NCBI GenBank assembly: GCA_003161555.1
Contig: PMOG01000223.1
Coordinates: 1-46,575, forward strand
From: Vulcanimicrobiota bacterium
GTDB lineage: Bacteria; Vulcanimicrobiota; Vulcanimicrobiia; Vulcanimicrobiales; Vulcanimicrobiaceae
Length of the DNA: 46,575 nucleotides
Direction: 5' to 3'
Part shown: one piece after another, positions 24,101 through 32,848 of the stretch
Numbering within the stretch: position 1 is the first letter of the stretch
Layout: each line of letters opens with the position of its first letter
Position numbers and translations under genes: made by a program
The notes under the pieces: model-generated
Seen by the model: the letters and a program-made list of their open reading frames with translations, nothing else
The model's database searches: none
Told to the model about the DNA's origin: nothing

Positions 24101-24429
24101 TGGGTGACGTCGTTCGCGCTGGAGTCGATATCGGTCCCGAGCTTGAACTGCACGATGATCGTGGCGGCGCCGTCGACGGCGGTCGCATTGACCTTGTCGA
24201 GGTGACGGATCGTTTGGATCTGATCCTCGATCGGCCGGACGACGAGCCGCTCGATCTCTTCGGGGCTCGCTCCCGGGTAGCTCGCCGACACGGTCACGAT
24301 CGGCAGGCTGATGTTCGGGATGATGTTCTTGCCCATCGAGGCGTAGCCGATCGTGCCGAACAGCGCGATAGCCAAGAAGAACAGCGTCACGATGGTGGGC
24401 TGCCGGACGGCAAAACGCGTCAACCACAT
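21181..24429 (-). CDS. RND-family efflux transporter (inner-membrane pump)
   Basis: The 1082-residue protein has the duplicated AcrB-like plan: TM1 at residues 12-30, a large periplasmic loop, TM2-6 at about 340-480, TM7 near 545, a second loop, and TM8-12 before an Arg-rich tail. The proton-relay pair D401-D402 lies in TM4 (GILVDDSIVVIENITRHREM). NIIPNISLPIVTVSASYPGA at the first loop is typical of the HAE-type subgroup. It would export small hydrophobic molecules by proton antiport. No membrane-fusion or outer-membrane channel gene lies next to it, which is unusual; partners must be encoded elsewhere. The GlcG-like gene lies upstream in the same orientation after 63 bp. Confidence 0.93.
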   Translation of the reverse strand: MWLTRFAVRQPTIVTLFFLAIALFGTIGYASMGKNIIPNISLPIVTVSASYPGASPEEIERLVVRPIEDQIQTIRHLDKVNATAVDGAATIIVQFKLGTDIDSSANDVTQAVNAARINLPSDLDPPVIDKVDVSAQPILSESITSKSVAPAALSNLVVNEIEPFLKGVKGVGNVLVAGDYPRQFYVEPDPGKLTGLHLTMLDVNNAVSQGNVSLPGGRLDQPMQESTIGVRADITSASQLSSLPLIFFGITTGGAHVGDVAQVVDGYVDHRLISTVNNRDSIVVYVSRDSDSDTVGTTKAIRAAFRQLAVKYPALQFKERGADNEFTMQSINGVLQNLGEGILLTAIVLLLFLHVWRSALVVMIAIPCSLLATFFVAWLLGFTIDVLSLMGLSLTIGILVDDSIVVIENITRHREMGKGPEEAAIAGRSEIGGAAIAITLVDVVVFAPIAFMSGIIGQYMKEFGLVVVCATLFSLLVSFTLTPLLAAKWALLRKPRPLTDRNLYERVVNAFQNWFEWIKVGYHDYWLPRALEHPWLVFFGSMSTVVFALFLLFVPAFGGPTVIPGEFQPYTEWGAAIVTLQYPAGTPIGVTAAATARLTSAFEKMNGVRGVSATVGRGSNGFSDIIGGQMAEIRVYLYDSQRHEEHNVVAAAEKLGALAPGAQISAVGAQNAGSPPITYTVTGPPAARDAFAAKLAALITKNPAAQDVETSNSVSGPRLEIQIDRDMAAQLGVTPQDVATTARAAVGGVIATKVRLPEGLTDVILRLPDAQRSNVATIDDLQVRAADGVSLVPLSSVARFVWTSEPPLIERQNRQRIVRVYANAANGAPIGLVTQQVQSALSQPGFVPAGVSVSASSDSDAGLFGDAITKLGLALLTSFLLIYMLLVVLYRTYLAPLVIMFSVPVALVGAFGILAILNGLHALLPDVRVFQGQTLNLFSMLGIVMLVGLVAKNGILLVDYANTLRERGMGLVDAMQESATIRFRPIVMTTVAMIAGMMPLALGITEGAEFRKSMGTVIIGGLTSSLFLTLFLVPVVYIFIMSFVERAERKRRARRLRRDPEDDSEDGGRQFPPVEQPQPALS

Positions 24430-24492
24430 GATCGTACCTACGCGCGGACGGGCCGAAATGTTTTGGGGTTGCTTGCCTTGTTGAACGTGCCG

Positions 24493-25041
24493 CTATTGTA
24501 TCGAGTCGGCGCCGGCTTTGCAGACCGTTGCGTCCTGGTCGCCGGTCCCGCCGCTGCAGCCGAGCCCACCGATGATGATACCGTGGTCGATGAGCGGAAA
24601 GCCGCCCGGTGAGGCCACCAGCGTCGGGTCCAAGGTCGAGACGTACATGTGGCCCGTTTCGAACTGGTTATAGAACGTCCGCGTCTCGCGCCGGAAGCGC
24701 GCGGCCGTGCGCGCCTTGTTCTGCGACACCCCGATCGAACCGAGCTGCGCGCCGTCCATCCGGTAGAAGTAGATCAGATCGCCGTTCGGATCGACGACGG
24801 TGATCGCAAATCGCCAGGCCGGGTGTTGGCGCGCTGCGGACAGCACGACCCCGACGACCTGGGCGGCCCGGTCGACGCCGATCGGCGGCCCGTAGGGGAT
24901 GCCGTAGGGAATCGCGTCGGGCGTGCCTCCGGCAGGCGGCGGTGGGGGCGGCGCGGGGATCGCGGTGGGAACTTGCGCGGCGGCCTCGCCGCCGACCAGC
25001 AAAGCTCCCACGATCAGCATGGCGGTGGTGAACAGACGCAT
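24493..25041 (-). CDS. Exported GlcG/HbpS-like protein
   Basis: From ATG 25041, which has a GGGAG ribosome-binding site, the 182-residue product has a signal peptide ending near EAAAQ and a Pro-rich spacer. The GlcG/HbpS (DUF336) domain follows: ITVVDPNGDLIYFYRMDGA, SIGVSQNKARTAARFRRET, GFPLIDHGIIIGGLGCSGGT, ending DATVCKAGA. This family includes the haem-binding HbpS; the biochemical role of most members is unknown. Export fits a haem or small-ligand sensor in the periplasm. A start at 25053 (MGDTMRL) is possible but has a poorer ribosome-binding site. Confidence 0.85.
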   Translation of the reverse strand: MRLFTTAMLIVGALLVGGEAAAQVPTAIPAPPPPPPAGGTPDAIPYGIPYGPPIGVDRAAQVVGVVLSAARQHPAWRFAITVVDPNGDLIYFYRMDGAQLGSIGVSQNKARTAARFRRETRTFYNQFETGHMYVSTLDPTLVASPGGFPLIDHGIIIGGLGCSGGTGDQDATVCKAGADSIQ

Positions 25042-25219
25042 GGTATCTCCCATCGATCGCAGTTGCGGAGGGCAGTTCCGCGGGCGCTCCGACCGGCCCT
25101 CGACGAGGCGCCGTTTTGGCTCCCGCATCAGCGGGACGACCTCGAGCACCCGCCGCAACCCACGGGGGCGCCGCTACGTCGTGAGGTCAGAGTTGCCTTC
25201 GCCCAAGCGAGGTCCGCCC

Positions 25220-28200
25220 GTGCCTGAAGAGTCCCGTCAGCTCGATCTTTCAACCCTGCTGGGGCGCGTGGGGAACGCTATACGCGAGCGCGTCGGCGCG
25301 CTGCCCAACGTCCTCTCGGCGCGCTCGAAGCGGCTGCGGCCGCGGATCGCCGGCGCGACGGCGACGCCCGGGGTCTGCCCGTACTGCGCGGTCGGCTGCG
25401 GCACGACCGTCTACAGCAAGGGCAACCAGATCCTGGGCATCGAGGGAAACCCCGCTTCGCCCATCAACGGCGGCACGCTGTGTCCCAAAGGCGCCGCGAC
25501 CTTCCAACTGCACGTCAATCCGAACCGCTGGACCACGGTCAAGTACCGAGCGCCGTTTGCCAAAGCGTGGAGCGACGTGCCGTACGCCTGGGCGATGGAA
25601 CGCATCGCCCAGCGCATCAAGGACACTCGCGACCGCACCTTCCGCGAGCACGACGAGCACGGGAACCGCGTCAACCGCACGACCGCGATCGCGTCGCTCG
25701 GCGGCGCCACCCTCGACAATGAAGAAAACTACCTGATCGGCAAACTGTTCCGCAACATCGGCACGCCGTTCATCGAGAACCAGGCCCGCATTTGACATAG
25801 CGCCACGGTGCCCGGTCTGGGCACCCTCTACGGTCTGGGCGGGGCGACCACCCATCTGATGGACCTCCAGCATGCGGATCTGATCGTGATCCAGGGGTCG
25901 AACTTTGCCGAGAACCATCCGGTCGGCTTTCGCTTCGCGCTGATGGCCAAGGAGCGTGGCGCGACGATCGTACACGTCGACCCGCGCTTCACGCGCACGA
26001 GCGCCCTGGCCGACCTCTACATCCCGATCCGGTCCGGTACGGATATCGCCTTCACCGGCGGTCTGATCAACTACGTGCTCTCGAACGACGCCTGGTTCAA
26101 AGAGTACGTCCTGGCCTACACGAGCGCCGCGCTGCTTGTAGATCCGGAGTTTCGCGACACCGAAGAACTCGACGGCATGTTCAGCGGCTACGATCCGGTC
26201 TCGCACACGTACGACCCGAAAACGTGGAGCTACGAGGTGGACGAATCCTCACCGCCGGCCGGCGGGGAGGGCGGCGCCTCGGTCCACGAGGGCGGCAAAC
26301 GGCCGAAGTCCGATCCGACGCTGCAGCATCCGCGCTGCGTGATCAACGTCCTCAAACGTCATTACGCGCGCTACACGCCCGAAGCGGTCGAACGCATCAC
26401 GGGCGCGCCGCAGGAGTCGTTCCTCAAGCTGGCGCGCCTGCTGATCGCCAACAGCGGCCGCGACCGCACGGCCGTCTATGCCTACGCGATGGGCTGGGCG
26501 CAGCACACGGTCGGGGTGCAGAACATCCGCGCGGCCGCAACCCTGCAGGCGCTGCTGGGGAATACGGGGCGCCCGGGCGGCGGGATCATGGCACTCCGCG
26601 GCCACGCTTCGATCCAAGGTTCGACCGACATCGCGACGCTGTACGATTCGTTCCCCGGCTACTTGAAAGTCCCGACCGTCGAGAAGAACGAAACCACGTT
26701 CGCGGCCTGGACGAAGAATCACACGATGCGCTCGGGCCGCTGGGCCGAGTACCCCGCCTTCGCTGTCTCGCTCCTCAAGGCGTGGTATGGCGAACATGCG
26801 CGGGCCGACAACGACTGGAACTTCGCCCGGCTCCCGCTCAATACCGGCGATCACTCCGATCTCCCGATGTTCTTCGCGATGAAGGACGGCGAGGTCGAAG
26901 GCCTCGTGCTGTACGGGCAAAACCCGGCGGTCGGCGGTCAGAATGCCGCTTTGCAGCGCGGCGCGATGGAACGGCTCAAGTGGCTGGTCGTGCGCGATAT
27001 CTTCGAAACCGAGAGCGCGTCGTTTTGGAAGCGCGAAGATTCCAATCCGGAAGACATCGGGACGGAGATCTTTTTCCTCCCCGTTTCCGGCGTCGCCGAG
27101 AAGGCCGGGACGTTCACCAACACGATGCGTCTGTTGCAGTTCCACGAGAAGGCCGTCGAACCGCCGGGCGAGGCACGCAGCGATCTGGGTTTCACCTACG
27201 AACTCGGGAAGCGGCTGCGCGCACTCTACGCGGACTCCACCAATCCGCTGGACCGGCCGCTTCTCGATCTGACCTGGGACTACGAAAGCGACGACCCGCA
27301 CGAACGCGAGCGCGGGGAAGCGGATGTCGAAAAAGTGATGCGCGAGATCAACGGGTTTCGGGTCGAGGGCGGCGAGCACGTGCGCGACTCGCACGACCTG
27401 CGCGACGACGGATCGACCGCCTGCGGAGCTTGGATCTATTGCGGCATGTTCCCGGAGCCGGGACGCAACCTCACCCGCCGCCGCACTGCGGATCCCGCGC
27501 AGCCGGCCGCGCCCGGATGGGGCTGGTCGTGGCCCGACAACGTGCGGACACTCTACAACCGCGCGTCGGCCGATCCGGACGGTAATCCATGGAGCGAACG
27601 CAAGCGGCTGATCTGGTGGGATGACGCCTCGGGAGCCTGGCAGGGTAATGACGTCCCGAATTTTCCGCTGCATACCGCGCCGTCATATCGCGCGCCGGCC
27701 GATGCGCGCGGCGATGCCGCGATCGACGGCGATGCCCCCTTCGTGATGCTCGAGTACGGCCGTTCCGAGATCTTCGGGGTCAACGGCACGGCCGACGGAC
27801 CGATGCCGACCCATTACGAACCGCGCGAGTCGCCGGTCGGAAACGCGCTCTATCCGAACGTGCAGTACAACCCCGTGCTCAAGGAATGGCGCCGCCGCGA
27901 CAACCCCTATCATGCGATCGGCGACCCGAAGTATCCGTACGTCGTCACCACTTACCGCCTGACCGAGCACCACGCGTCCGGTGTGATGAGCCGGCAGCTG
28001 CCGTGGTTGGCCGAGCTTCAGCCGGCCGCGTTCTGCGAGCTCTCACCCGAACTCGCGGTCGAGAAAGAGATCCGCAACGGTGACTGGGTGACGATCGAGA
28101 CGGCGCGCGGCGAGATCGAGGCGCGGGCCTTGGTCACCGGACGGATGCAGCCGTTCCGGCTGGGCGCCGGACGGTTCGTCCATCAGATCGGCATCCCGTA

Positions 28201-28558
28201 CCACTTCGGTTATAAAGGCGAAGTCCGCGGCGACTCCGCCAACGATCTCCCGCCGCTGGTGGCCGACCCGAACGTGACGATCCACGAGGGAAAGGCGTTC
28301 ACCGGCAACATCCGCCGCGGCCGCCGCAGCCCGTTCTCGTCGCGCACGCTGGAACTGGAAGTGGTGCCGCAAACGGAGCAGACGCCCTTCGGCAGCCCCG
28401 AGCGGCCGGGGCCGATGCCGGGACCGGGCGCCGAGGGCGGGATGGTCGAGCACGAGATCGTGCCGCCGGCCGAGGTCATGGAGGCAGCCCGCATCGTGCA
28501 TGCGCGCGCCGAAGCGCGCGCAGCCGAAGAAGAGGAAGGCACCGATGAGCACGCCTGA
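25220..28558 (+). CDS. fdhA: Formate dehydrogenase catalytic subunit with selenocysteine (Sec192)
   Basis: The 1112-residue product oxidises formate to CO2 at a molybdopterin-bound Mo or W centre. The N-terminal [4Fe-4S] site is C53-x2-C56-x3-C60-x27-C88. The in-frame TGA at 25793-25795 falls exactly where Sec or Cys ligates the metal (ENQARI-Sec-HSATVPGL), and the frame continues unbroken to 28558. A MopB domain follows (AGSDYV-type folds, LVTGRMQPFRLGAGRFVHQ near the C-terminus). A GTG start with AGCGAGG upstream is used. No twin-arginine signal is seen in the first 50 residues, unlike FdnG. The next gene, for the Fe-S subunit, overlaps by 14 bp. An extra Gly/Pro-rich insertion lies near residues 340-365, and an acidic tail near 1095-1110. 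Confidence 0.95.
25793..25825 (+). promoter_or_regulatory. UGA-Sec codon and bacterial SECIS hairpin in fdhA
   Basis: After TGA (25793-25795) and 11 nt, a perfect 7-bp stem (GGTGCCC at 25807-25813 with GGGCACC at 25819-25825) closes a GGTCT loop. The loop is the same GGUCU found in the E. coli fdhF SECIS that binds SelB, and the distance is typical. This hairpin explains why the UGA is read as Sec and not as stop. Confidence 0.92.
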
Positions 28559-29327
28559 ACATGGTTTCTTCACCGACGTCACGCTGTGCATCGGGTGCAA
28601 GGCATGCGAGGTGGCCTGCAAGCAATGGAATCAGCTTCCGGCGGACGGCTACGCGTTCTCGGGAAACTCCTACGACAACACCAACGGGCTTTCGGCGACG
28701 ACGTGGCGCCACGTCGCTTTCGTCGAGCAGATGGACCGCGTCGAGCCCTCGGCCTCGCGCTGGATGATGATGTCGGACGTCTGCAAGCACTGCACGAACG
28801 CCGGCTGCCTCGAGGCTTGTCCGACCGGTGCGATCGTGCGCAATGAGTTCGGCGATGTGTACGTGCAGCCCGACGTCTGCAACGGCTGCGGCTACTGCGT
28901 TCCCTCGTGTCCTTTCGGCGTCGTCGCGATCCAACCCGAGGCCGGGGTCGCGCAGAAATGCACGCTCTGTTACGACCGGCAAAAGGACGGGCTCGAGCCC
29001 GCCTGCGCCAAGTCGTGCCCAACCGACTCGATTACCTTCGGTCCGGTCGAGGAGTTGCGCGCGCTCGCCGAGGCGCGCGTGGCGAAGCTCCATGCTGAGG
29101 GACGCGAAGCGCATTTGTACGGCGTGGACGGCCCAGAAACGCGCGACGTCGGGGCGCTCAATGCATTCTTCCTGATCCCGGACCGGCCCGAGGTGTTCAA
29201 CCTGCCGCCCAAACCGGTGCTGCCCTCGAAGTTCCAGCGCGCGGCGTACACGTCCGGTCTGCTCGGCGCGTTGGCGCTCACCGCCGTCGGGCTGGCCGTG
29301 TTCCGGCCTAAACCCTGGAGCGCATAG
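28545..29327 (+). CDS. fdhB: Formate dehydrogenase iron-sulfur subunit
   Basis: The 260-residue ferredoxin-like subunit passes electrons from the Mo/W centre towards the membrane. It has four [4Fe-4S] motifs: C-I-G-C-K-A-C-E-V-A-C at residues 16-26, CKHC-x3-GCLEACP near 79-91, CNGCGYCVPSCPFG near 112-125, and KCTLC with a late CAKSCP pair near 137-160. A C-terminal hydrophobic helix (SGLLGALALTAVGLAVF) can anchor it, as in FdnH/FdoH. Its start overlaps the end of fdhA by 14 bp, with GAGGAAGG as ribosome-binding site. It is followed directly by the NrfD-type subunit, with which its stop shares one base. Confidence 0.93.
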   Translation: MSTPEHGFFTDVTLCIGCKACEVACKQWNQLPADGYAFSGNSYDNTNGLSATTWRHVAFVEQMDRVEPSASRWMMMSDVCKHCTNAGCLEACPTGAIVRNEFGDVYVQPDVCNGCGYCVPSCPFGVVAIQPEAGVAQKCTLCYDRQKDGLEPACAKSCPTDSITFGPVEELRALAEARVAKLHAEGREAHLYGVDGPETRDVGALNAFFLIPDRPEVFNLPPKPVLPSKFQRAAYTSGLLGALALTAVGLAVFRPKPWSA

Positions 29328-30358
29328 TGGACGCAACCGAGAAACACGGCGCGCAGTTCGCGGCCGGCGGAGCGTACGGTCCCGACGCCGTGGCCGACTC
29401 GATGCAGCGCGGCGACGGCGGCTTCGGGCGCGATCAGCAGACGTACTACGATCATCCGGTGCTGCAGAAACCGCACTGGAAATGGGAGGTCGTAACCTAC
29501 TTCTTCATCGGCGGGATGGCAGCGGCGAGTTCGGCTTTGGCGGCCCTCGCCGCGTCGGGCGGCGACCCCGACGACGCGCTGCTGGTGCGCAACGCGCGCT
29601 ACAGCGCGCTTGCGGGGGCGCTCGCGAGCGGCGCGCTGCTGGTGAAGGATCTGGGGCGTCCCGAGCGTTTTCTCAACATGCTGCGGATCGTCAAGCTCAA
29701 ATCGCCGATGTCGGTCGGCGTCTACGCCTTAAGCGTGTTTTCAATGAACGCCGGCGTGCGTGCGCTCGAGCAGCTGCACGCGGACGGTCACGCGCCTTTC
29801 GCCGTTCCCGGCTGGCTCGCGAAGCCGCTGCGGGTGACGACCGGCGCGCCGGCGACGGCGCTGATGGCCTGCTACACCGGCGTGCTCGTCTCGGCAACGG
29901 CGATCCCGGTGTGGTTTACGGGCCGGCGTCACATCCCGGCGATCTTCGTCTGCTCGGCCGTTTCGACCGGGGCCGCGCTTCAGAATGCGCTGCTGGTGCT
30001 GACCGGCGGCTCGGCGCGCACGGCGAAGAAGCTCGCGATCGTGGAATTGATTGCGTCGTGCGCGGAAGCGGTGTTGCTGCTGCACTGGCGGCTTAGCGCA
30101 GGCGAGAGCGCGAAGCCGCTCTTCCGCGGCGCGCGCGGCCGGCGGCTGGAGCGCTTTACGCTGGTCGGAGGCCTAGCGTTGCCCGCGCTGCTGCTGCTTC
30201 CGTCGGTCTTGTCGCGGCGCCCACGGCACGATCGACTTCTGGGTCTGACGGCTGCCGTGGCGGCGCTGTTCGGCGGCTACGTGCTCCGCGAGAGCATCGT
30301 CCACGCCGGACGCGATTCTGCGGACGACGCCCGCGCGTATTTGCGTCACCCGGAATAG
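29327..30358 (+). CDS. NrfD/PsrC-type membrane subunit of formate dehydrogenase
   Basis: The 343-residue protein has a long N-terminal soluble stretch and about eight transmembrane helices, starting HWKWEVVTYFFIGGMAAAS. That segment and LGRPERFLNMLRIVKLKSPMSVG are characteristic of NrfD/PsrC quinone-reactive subunits, which carry no haem. It would transfer electrons between quinone and the Fe-S subunit, replacing the di-haem cytochrome b (FdnI) of the E. coli enzyme. The GTG start at 29327 overlaps the preceding TAG by one base. The gene converges on cydB, only 8 bp away. Confidence 0.9.
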   Translation: MDATEKHGAQFAAGGAYGPDAVADSMQRGDGGFGRDQQTYYDHPVLQKPHWKWEVVTYFFIGGMAAASSALAALAASGGDPDDALLVRNARYSALAGALASGALLVKDLGRPERFLNMLRIVKLKSPMSVGVYALSVFSMNAGVRALEQLHADGHAPFAVPGWLAKPLRVTTGAPATALMACYTGVLVSATAIPVWFTGRRHIPAIFVCSAVSTGAALQNALLVLTGGSARTAKKLAIVELIASCAEAVLLLHWRLSAGESAKPLFRGARGRRLERFTLVGGLALPALLLLPSVLSRRPRHDRLLGLTAAVAALFGGYVLRESIVHAGRDSADDARAYLRHPE

Positions 30359-30366
30359 GGCCCGGC

Positions 30367-31383
30367 TCAGGGCAGGTCGGCCGGCTCGGATTTGGCGCGG
30401 CCCGCATTGAGCCGCAGTCCGACGAACGATCGATACGCGACGACGATGAGCAAGCCGCCGATCGCGATCGGCAGGATCGTCTGGAGCGCCGCCGACGGAG
30501 CGGGCGCGTTGAAGATCGAGAGCCCCGTTTCGGGCGCCGGATAGCCCGGCAGCAAATACGGATAGAGCGTGGCCGCCGACGACGCGAGCAGCCCGGCTAG
30601 GAAGAGCGTCGAGGCCTCGAACACTCGTCGCGGGCGTCGTTGGAGCGCGAAAAGTGCTACCCCCGCGAGCCCGGCAGCCGAGCAGAGCGGCGCGAGCGCG
30701 ATCGCCGGCATGGCGCGCAGGTTCGGCAGCGGTGAGTGAACCGCAAACGTCGCGATCGTCACGATGGCGGTCAGGACGAGCACCAGCGGCCAGAGGATGC
30801 GCAGCGCGGCCTGGGCGCGCGCCGCCGGCGGTCCGTCGACGCGTGCCGCTACCCACGCCGCGCCATGCTGGGTCAACGCCGCGACGGCGAGCAGGCCGAC
30901 CCCGACCGCATACGGATTGAGTAAGAACGCGAACGTGCCCTGGAAGTAATGCGCGGTATCGAGCGGGACGCCGCGCACGATATTGCCCAGCGCTACCCCG
31001 AGGACGAGGATCAACAGCACGCTCGCCGCTGCAAACGTCACATCGAAGAATCCGCGCCACAGGTCGCTCGGGAACTCTCCGCGCAATTCGAAGGCGATGC
31101 CGCGGAACATCAGCAGCCAGAGCAGCACCATGAACGGCAGATAGAAACCGCTGAACGACGACGCGTAGACCTGTGGAAAGAGCGCGAACAGCGTTCCGCC
31201 CGCGGCGATGAGCCAGACCTCGTTCCCGTTCCAGTACGGACCGATGCTGTCCAGTACGGCGGCGCGCTCGGCGTCGTCACGGGCGACGAACAGATGGACC
31301 GCCCCCGCCCCCAGATCGTAGCCGTCGAGCAGCACGTAGACGCCAAGCATCGCGACCAGCAGCAGGAACGCTACGACGATCAT
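30367..31383 (-). CDS. cydB: Cytochrome bd-type quinol oxidase subunit II
   Basis: The 338-residue protein has about nine transmembrane helices and the CydB signatures: VLLDGYDLGAGAVHLFVARD near the N-terminus (the D-G-x-D-L-G-x-G motif), then IGPYWNGNEVWLIAAGGTLFALFP and FRGIAFELRGEF. CydB stabilises the haem-bearing CydA in the terminal oxidase that reduces O2 with quinol. It overlaps the end of cydA by 4 bp (ATGA), indicating translational coupling. No small CydX-like frame is evident after it. Confidence 0.94.
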   Translation of the reverse strand: MIVVAFLLLVAMLGVYVLLDGYDLGAGAVHLFVARDDAERAAVLDSIGPYWNGNEVWLIAAGGTLFALFPQVYASSFSGFYLPFMVLLWLLMFRGIAFELRGEFPSDLWRGFFDVTFAAASVLLILVLGVALGNIVRGVPLDTAHYFQGTFAFLLNPYAVGVGLLAVAALTQHGAAWVAARVDGPPAARAQAALRILWPLVLVLTAIVTIATFAVHSPLPNLRAMPAIALAPLCSAAGLAGVALFALQRRPRRVFEASTLFLAGLLASSAATLYPYLLPGYPAPETGLSIFNAPAPSAALQTILPIAIGGLLIVVAYRSFVGLRLNAGRAKSEPADLP

Positions 31384-32732
31384 GGTGCGGCCACCGCCGG
31401 CACTTCCGGTGCCCGCTCATGCTCGGGGCCGGCCGCGATCTCGCGCAGCACGATCAGGACGAACAGCACGCCGAGCAGGAAGTACATCCCGGCGAAACCC
31501 AGGGTCGTGAAGATCGTCTCGGCGGCGGCGACGTTCGGGGACGCCGACTCAGAAGTGCGAATCAGCCCGTAGACGATCCACGGTTGCCGCCCGACTTCGG
31601 TCGTCACCCAACCGGCTTCGTTTGCGATGTACGGAAACGGCATCGCCAGCATCAGCAGCCACAGCAGCCAGCGGCTGCGTTCGAGCCGGTTCAGCAGCAG
31701 CAACAGCGTCGCCAGGCCGCTCAACGCCACGAAGATCGTCCCGAGCCCCACCATGATGTGGTACGCATAGTAGGTCAGCGCGACCGGCGGACGGTCCCGA
31801 ACCGGATACGCCGCGATCCCCTTGACGCCGGCTTGAAAATTTCCGTATGCCAAAAAACTGAGCACGCCCGGAACGACGATCGGATCGATCAGCGTCTCAC
31901 GCTGCTCGTCCGGCATGCCGATGATTGCCAACGGCGCGTCCCGCTCGGAGGTGAAGAGACCTTCCGCTGCGGCGAGCTTGGCCGGCTGGTACTTGGTGAT
32001 GGCGGAGCCGTTGAGATCGCCGGTCGGAAAGATCGTCAGAATCGAAAACAGGCACGCGACCGGTACGCCTGCGCGCGCGAACAGAACGCCGTACGCGGCT
32101 TGACGTCGCGCCAGCACGTAGTACGCGCCGACACCGGCGACCAGGAAGCTTCCGGTCAGCACAGCACCGGCGATGGCGTGGACGAACTGTCCCCAGGCGT
32201 AGTCGGAAAGCAGCACTGCCGCGAGGCTCGTGAGCTTCACTTGACCGCCGGGCCCCATCGTGTAACCCACCGGATGCTGCATCCACGCATTCACCGTGAT
32301 CACGAGGAAGCCCGACAGCCAGGAACCGGCCCAAATCAGCACCGCCGACGCCACGTACAGCCGCGGTGAGACGAAGCGGCGCCCGTAGAGAAAGACGCCC
32401 AGAAAGATCGACTCCAGGAAGAACGCGAAGATGCCTTCCATCGCCAGCGGCTGGCCGATGACGGCGCCGGTTCGGGCCGAGAAGGCCGCCCAATTGGTTC
32501 CGAACTGGAACTCCATCGGGATGCCGGTCACGACCCCGATCGCGAAGTTGACCGCGAAGATCCGCCCCCAGAACCGTGCGGCCCGATCGTAGAACGGATT
32601 GCCGGTCCGCGCCGCAACGAACGTGAACCATGCAATGAACGGCGCCAGCCCCATCGTTCCGATCGGGAACAAGTAATGGAACAGGATCGTGAACGCGAAT
32701 TGGGTGCGATCGGCCAGCACCGCGTTTTCCAT
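31380..32732 (-). CDS. cydA: Cytochrome bd-type quinol oxidase subunit I
   Basis: The 450-residue haem-bearing subunit has H19 (FAFTILFHYLFPIG) and H185 (YAWGQFVHAIAGAV), matching the E. coli ligands H19 and H186. GWVTTEVGRQPWIVYG near the C-terminal half is a CydA hallmark, and M and E residues lie in its vicinity. Compared with E. coli CydA (about 522 residues) it is shorter, consistent with a short Q-loop as in the cyanide-insensitive CIO branch. It reduces O2 to water with quinol. It forms an operon with cydB. Its start is divergent from the DUF6582-like gene, with about 116 bp between. Confidence 0.95.
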   Translation of the reverse strand: MENAVLADRTQFAFTILFHYLFPIGTMGLAPFIAWFTFVAARTGNPFYDRAARFWGRIFAVNFAIGVVTGIPMEFQFGTNWAAFSARTGAVIGQPLAMEGIFAFFLESIFLGVFLYGRRFVSPRLYVASAVLIWAGSWLSGFLVITVNAWMQHPVGYTMGPGGQVKLTSLAAVLLSDYAWGQFVHAIAGAVLTGSFLVAGVGAYYVLARRQAAYGVLFARAGVPVACLFSILTIFPTGDLNGSAITKYQPAKLAAAEGLFTSERDAPLAIIGMPDEQRETLIDPIVVPGVLSFLAYGNFQAGVKGIAAYPVRDRPPVALTYYAYHIMVGLGTIFVALSGLATLLLLLNRLERSRWLLWLLMLAMPFPYIANEAGWVTTEVGRQPWIVYGLIRTSESASPNVAAAETIFTTLGFAGMYFLLGVLFVLIVLREIAAGPEHERAPEVPAVAAP

Positions 32733-32848
32733 CGCCTCCGGGTCCTGCGCGGCCCCGGACGCGGCGACCTTTCGGACCTTCGGCCAGGCAGGCTCCCCGA
32801 AGGCCCTCCGCCGTGTTTCCGCGGCCGCAAGGTGGGTATTGCGTAGCC

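Noticed and set aside
25793-25795. TGA taken as premature stop or frameshift in the formate dehydrogenase gene
   Set aside because: It is at the Sec/Cys position of the active site, the frame continues for over 900 codons, and a GGUCU SECIS hairpin follows.
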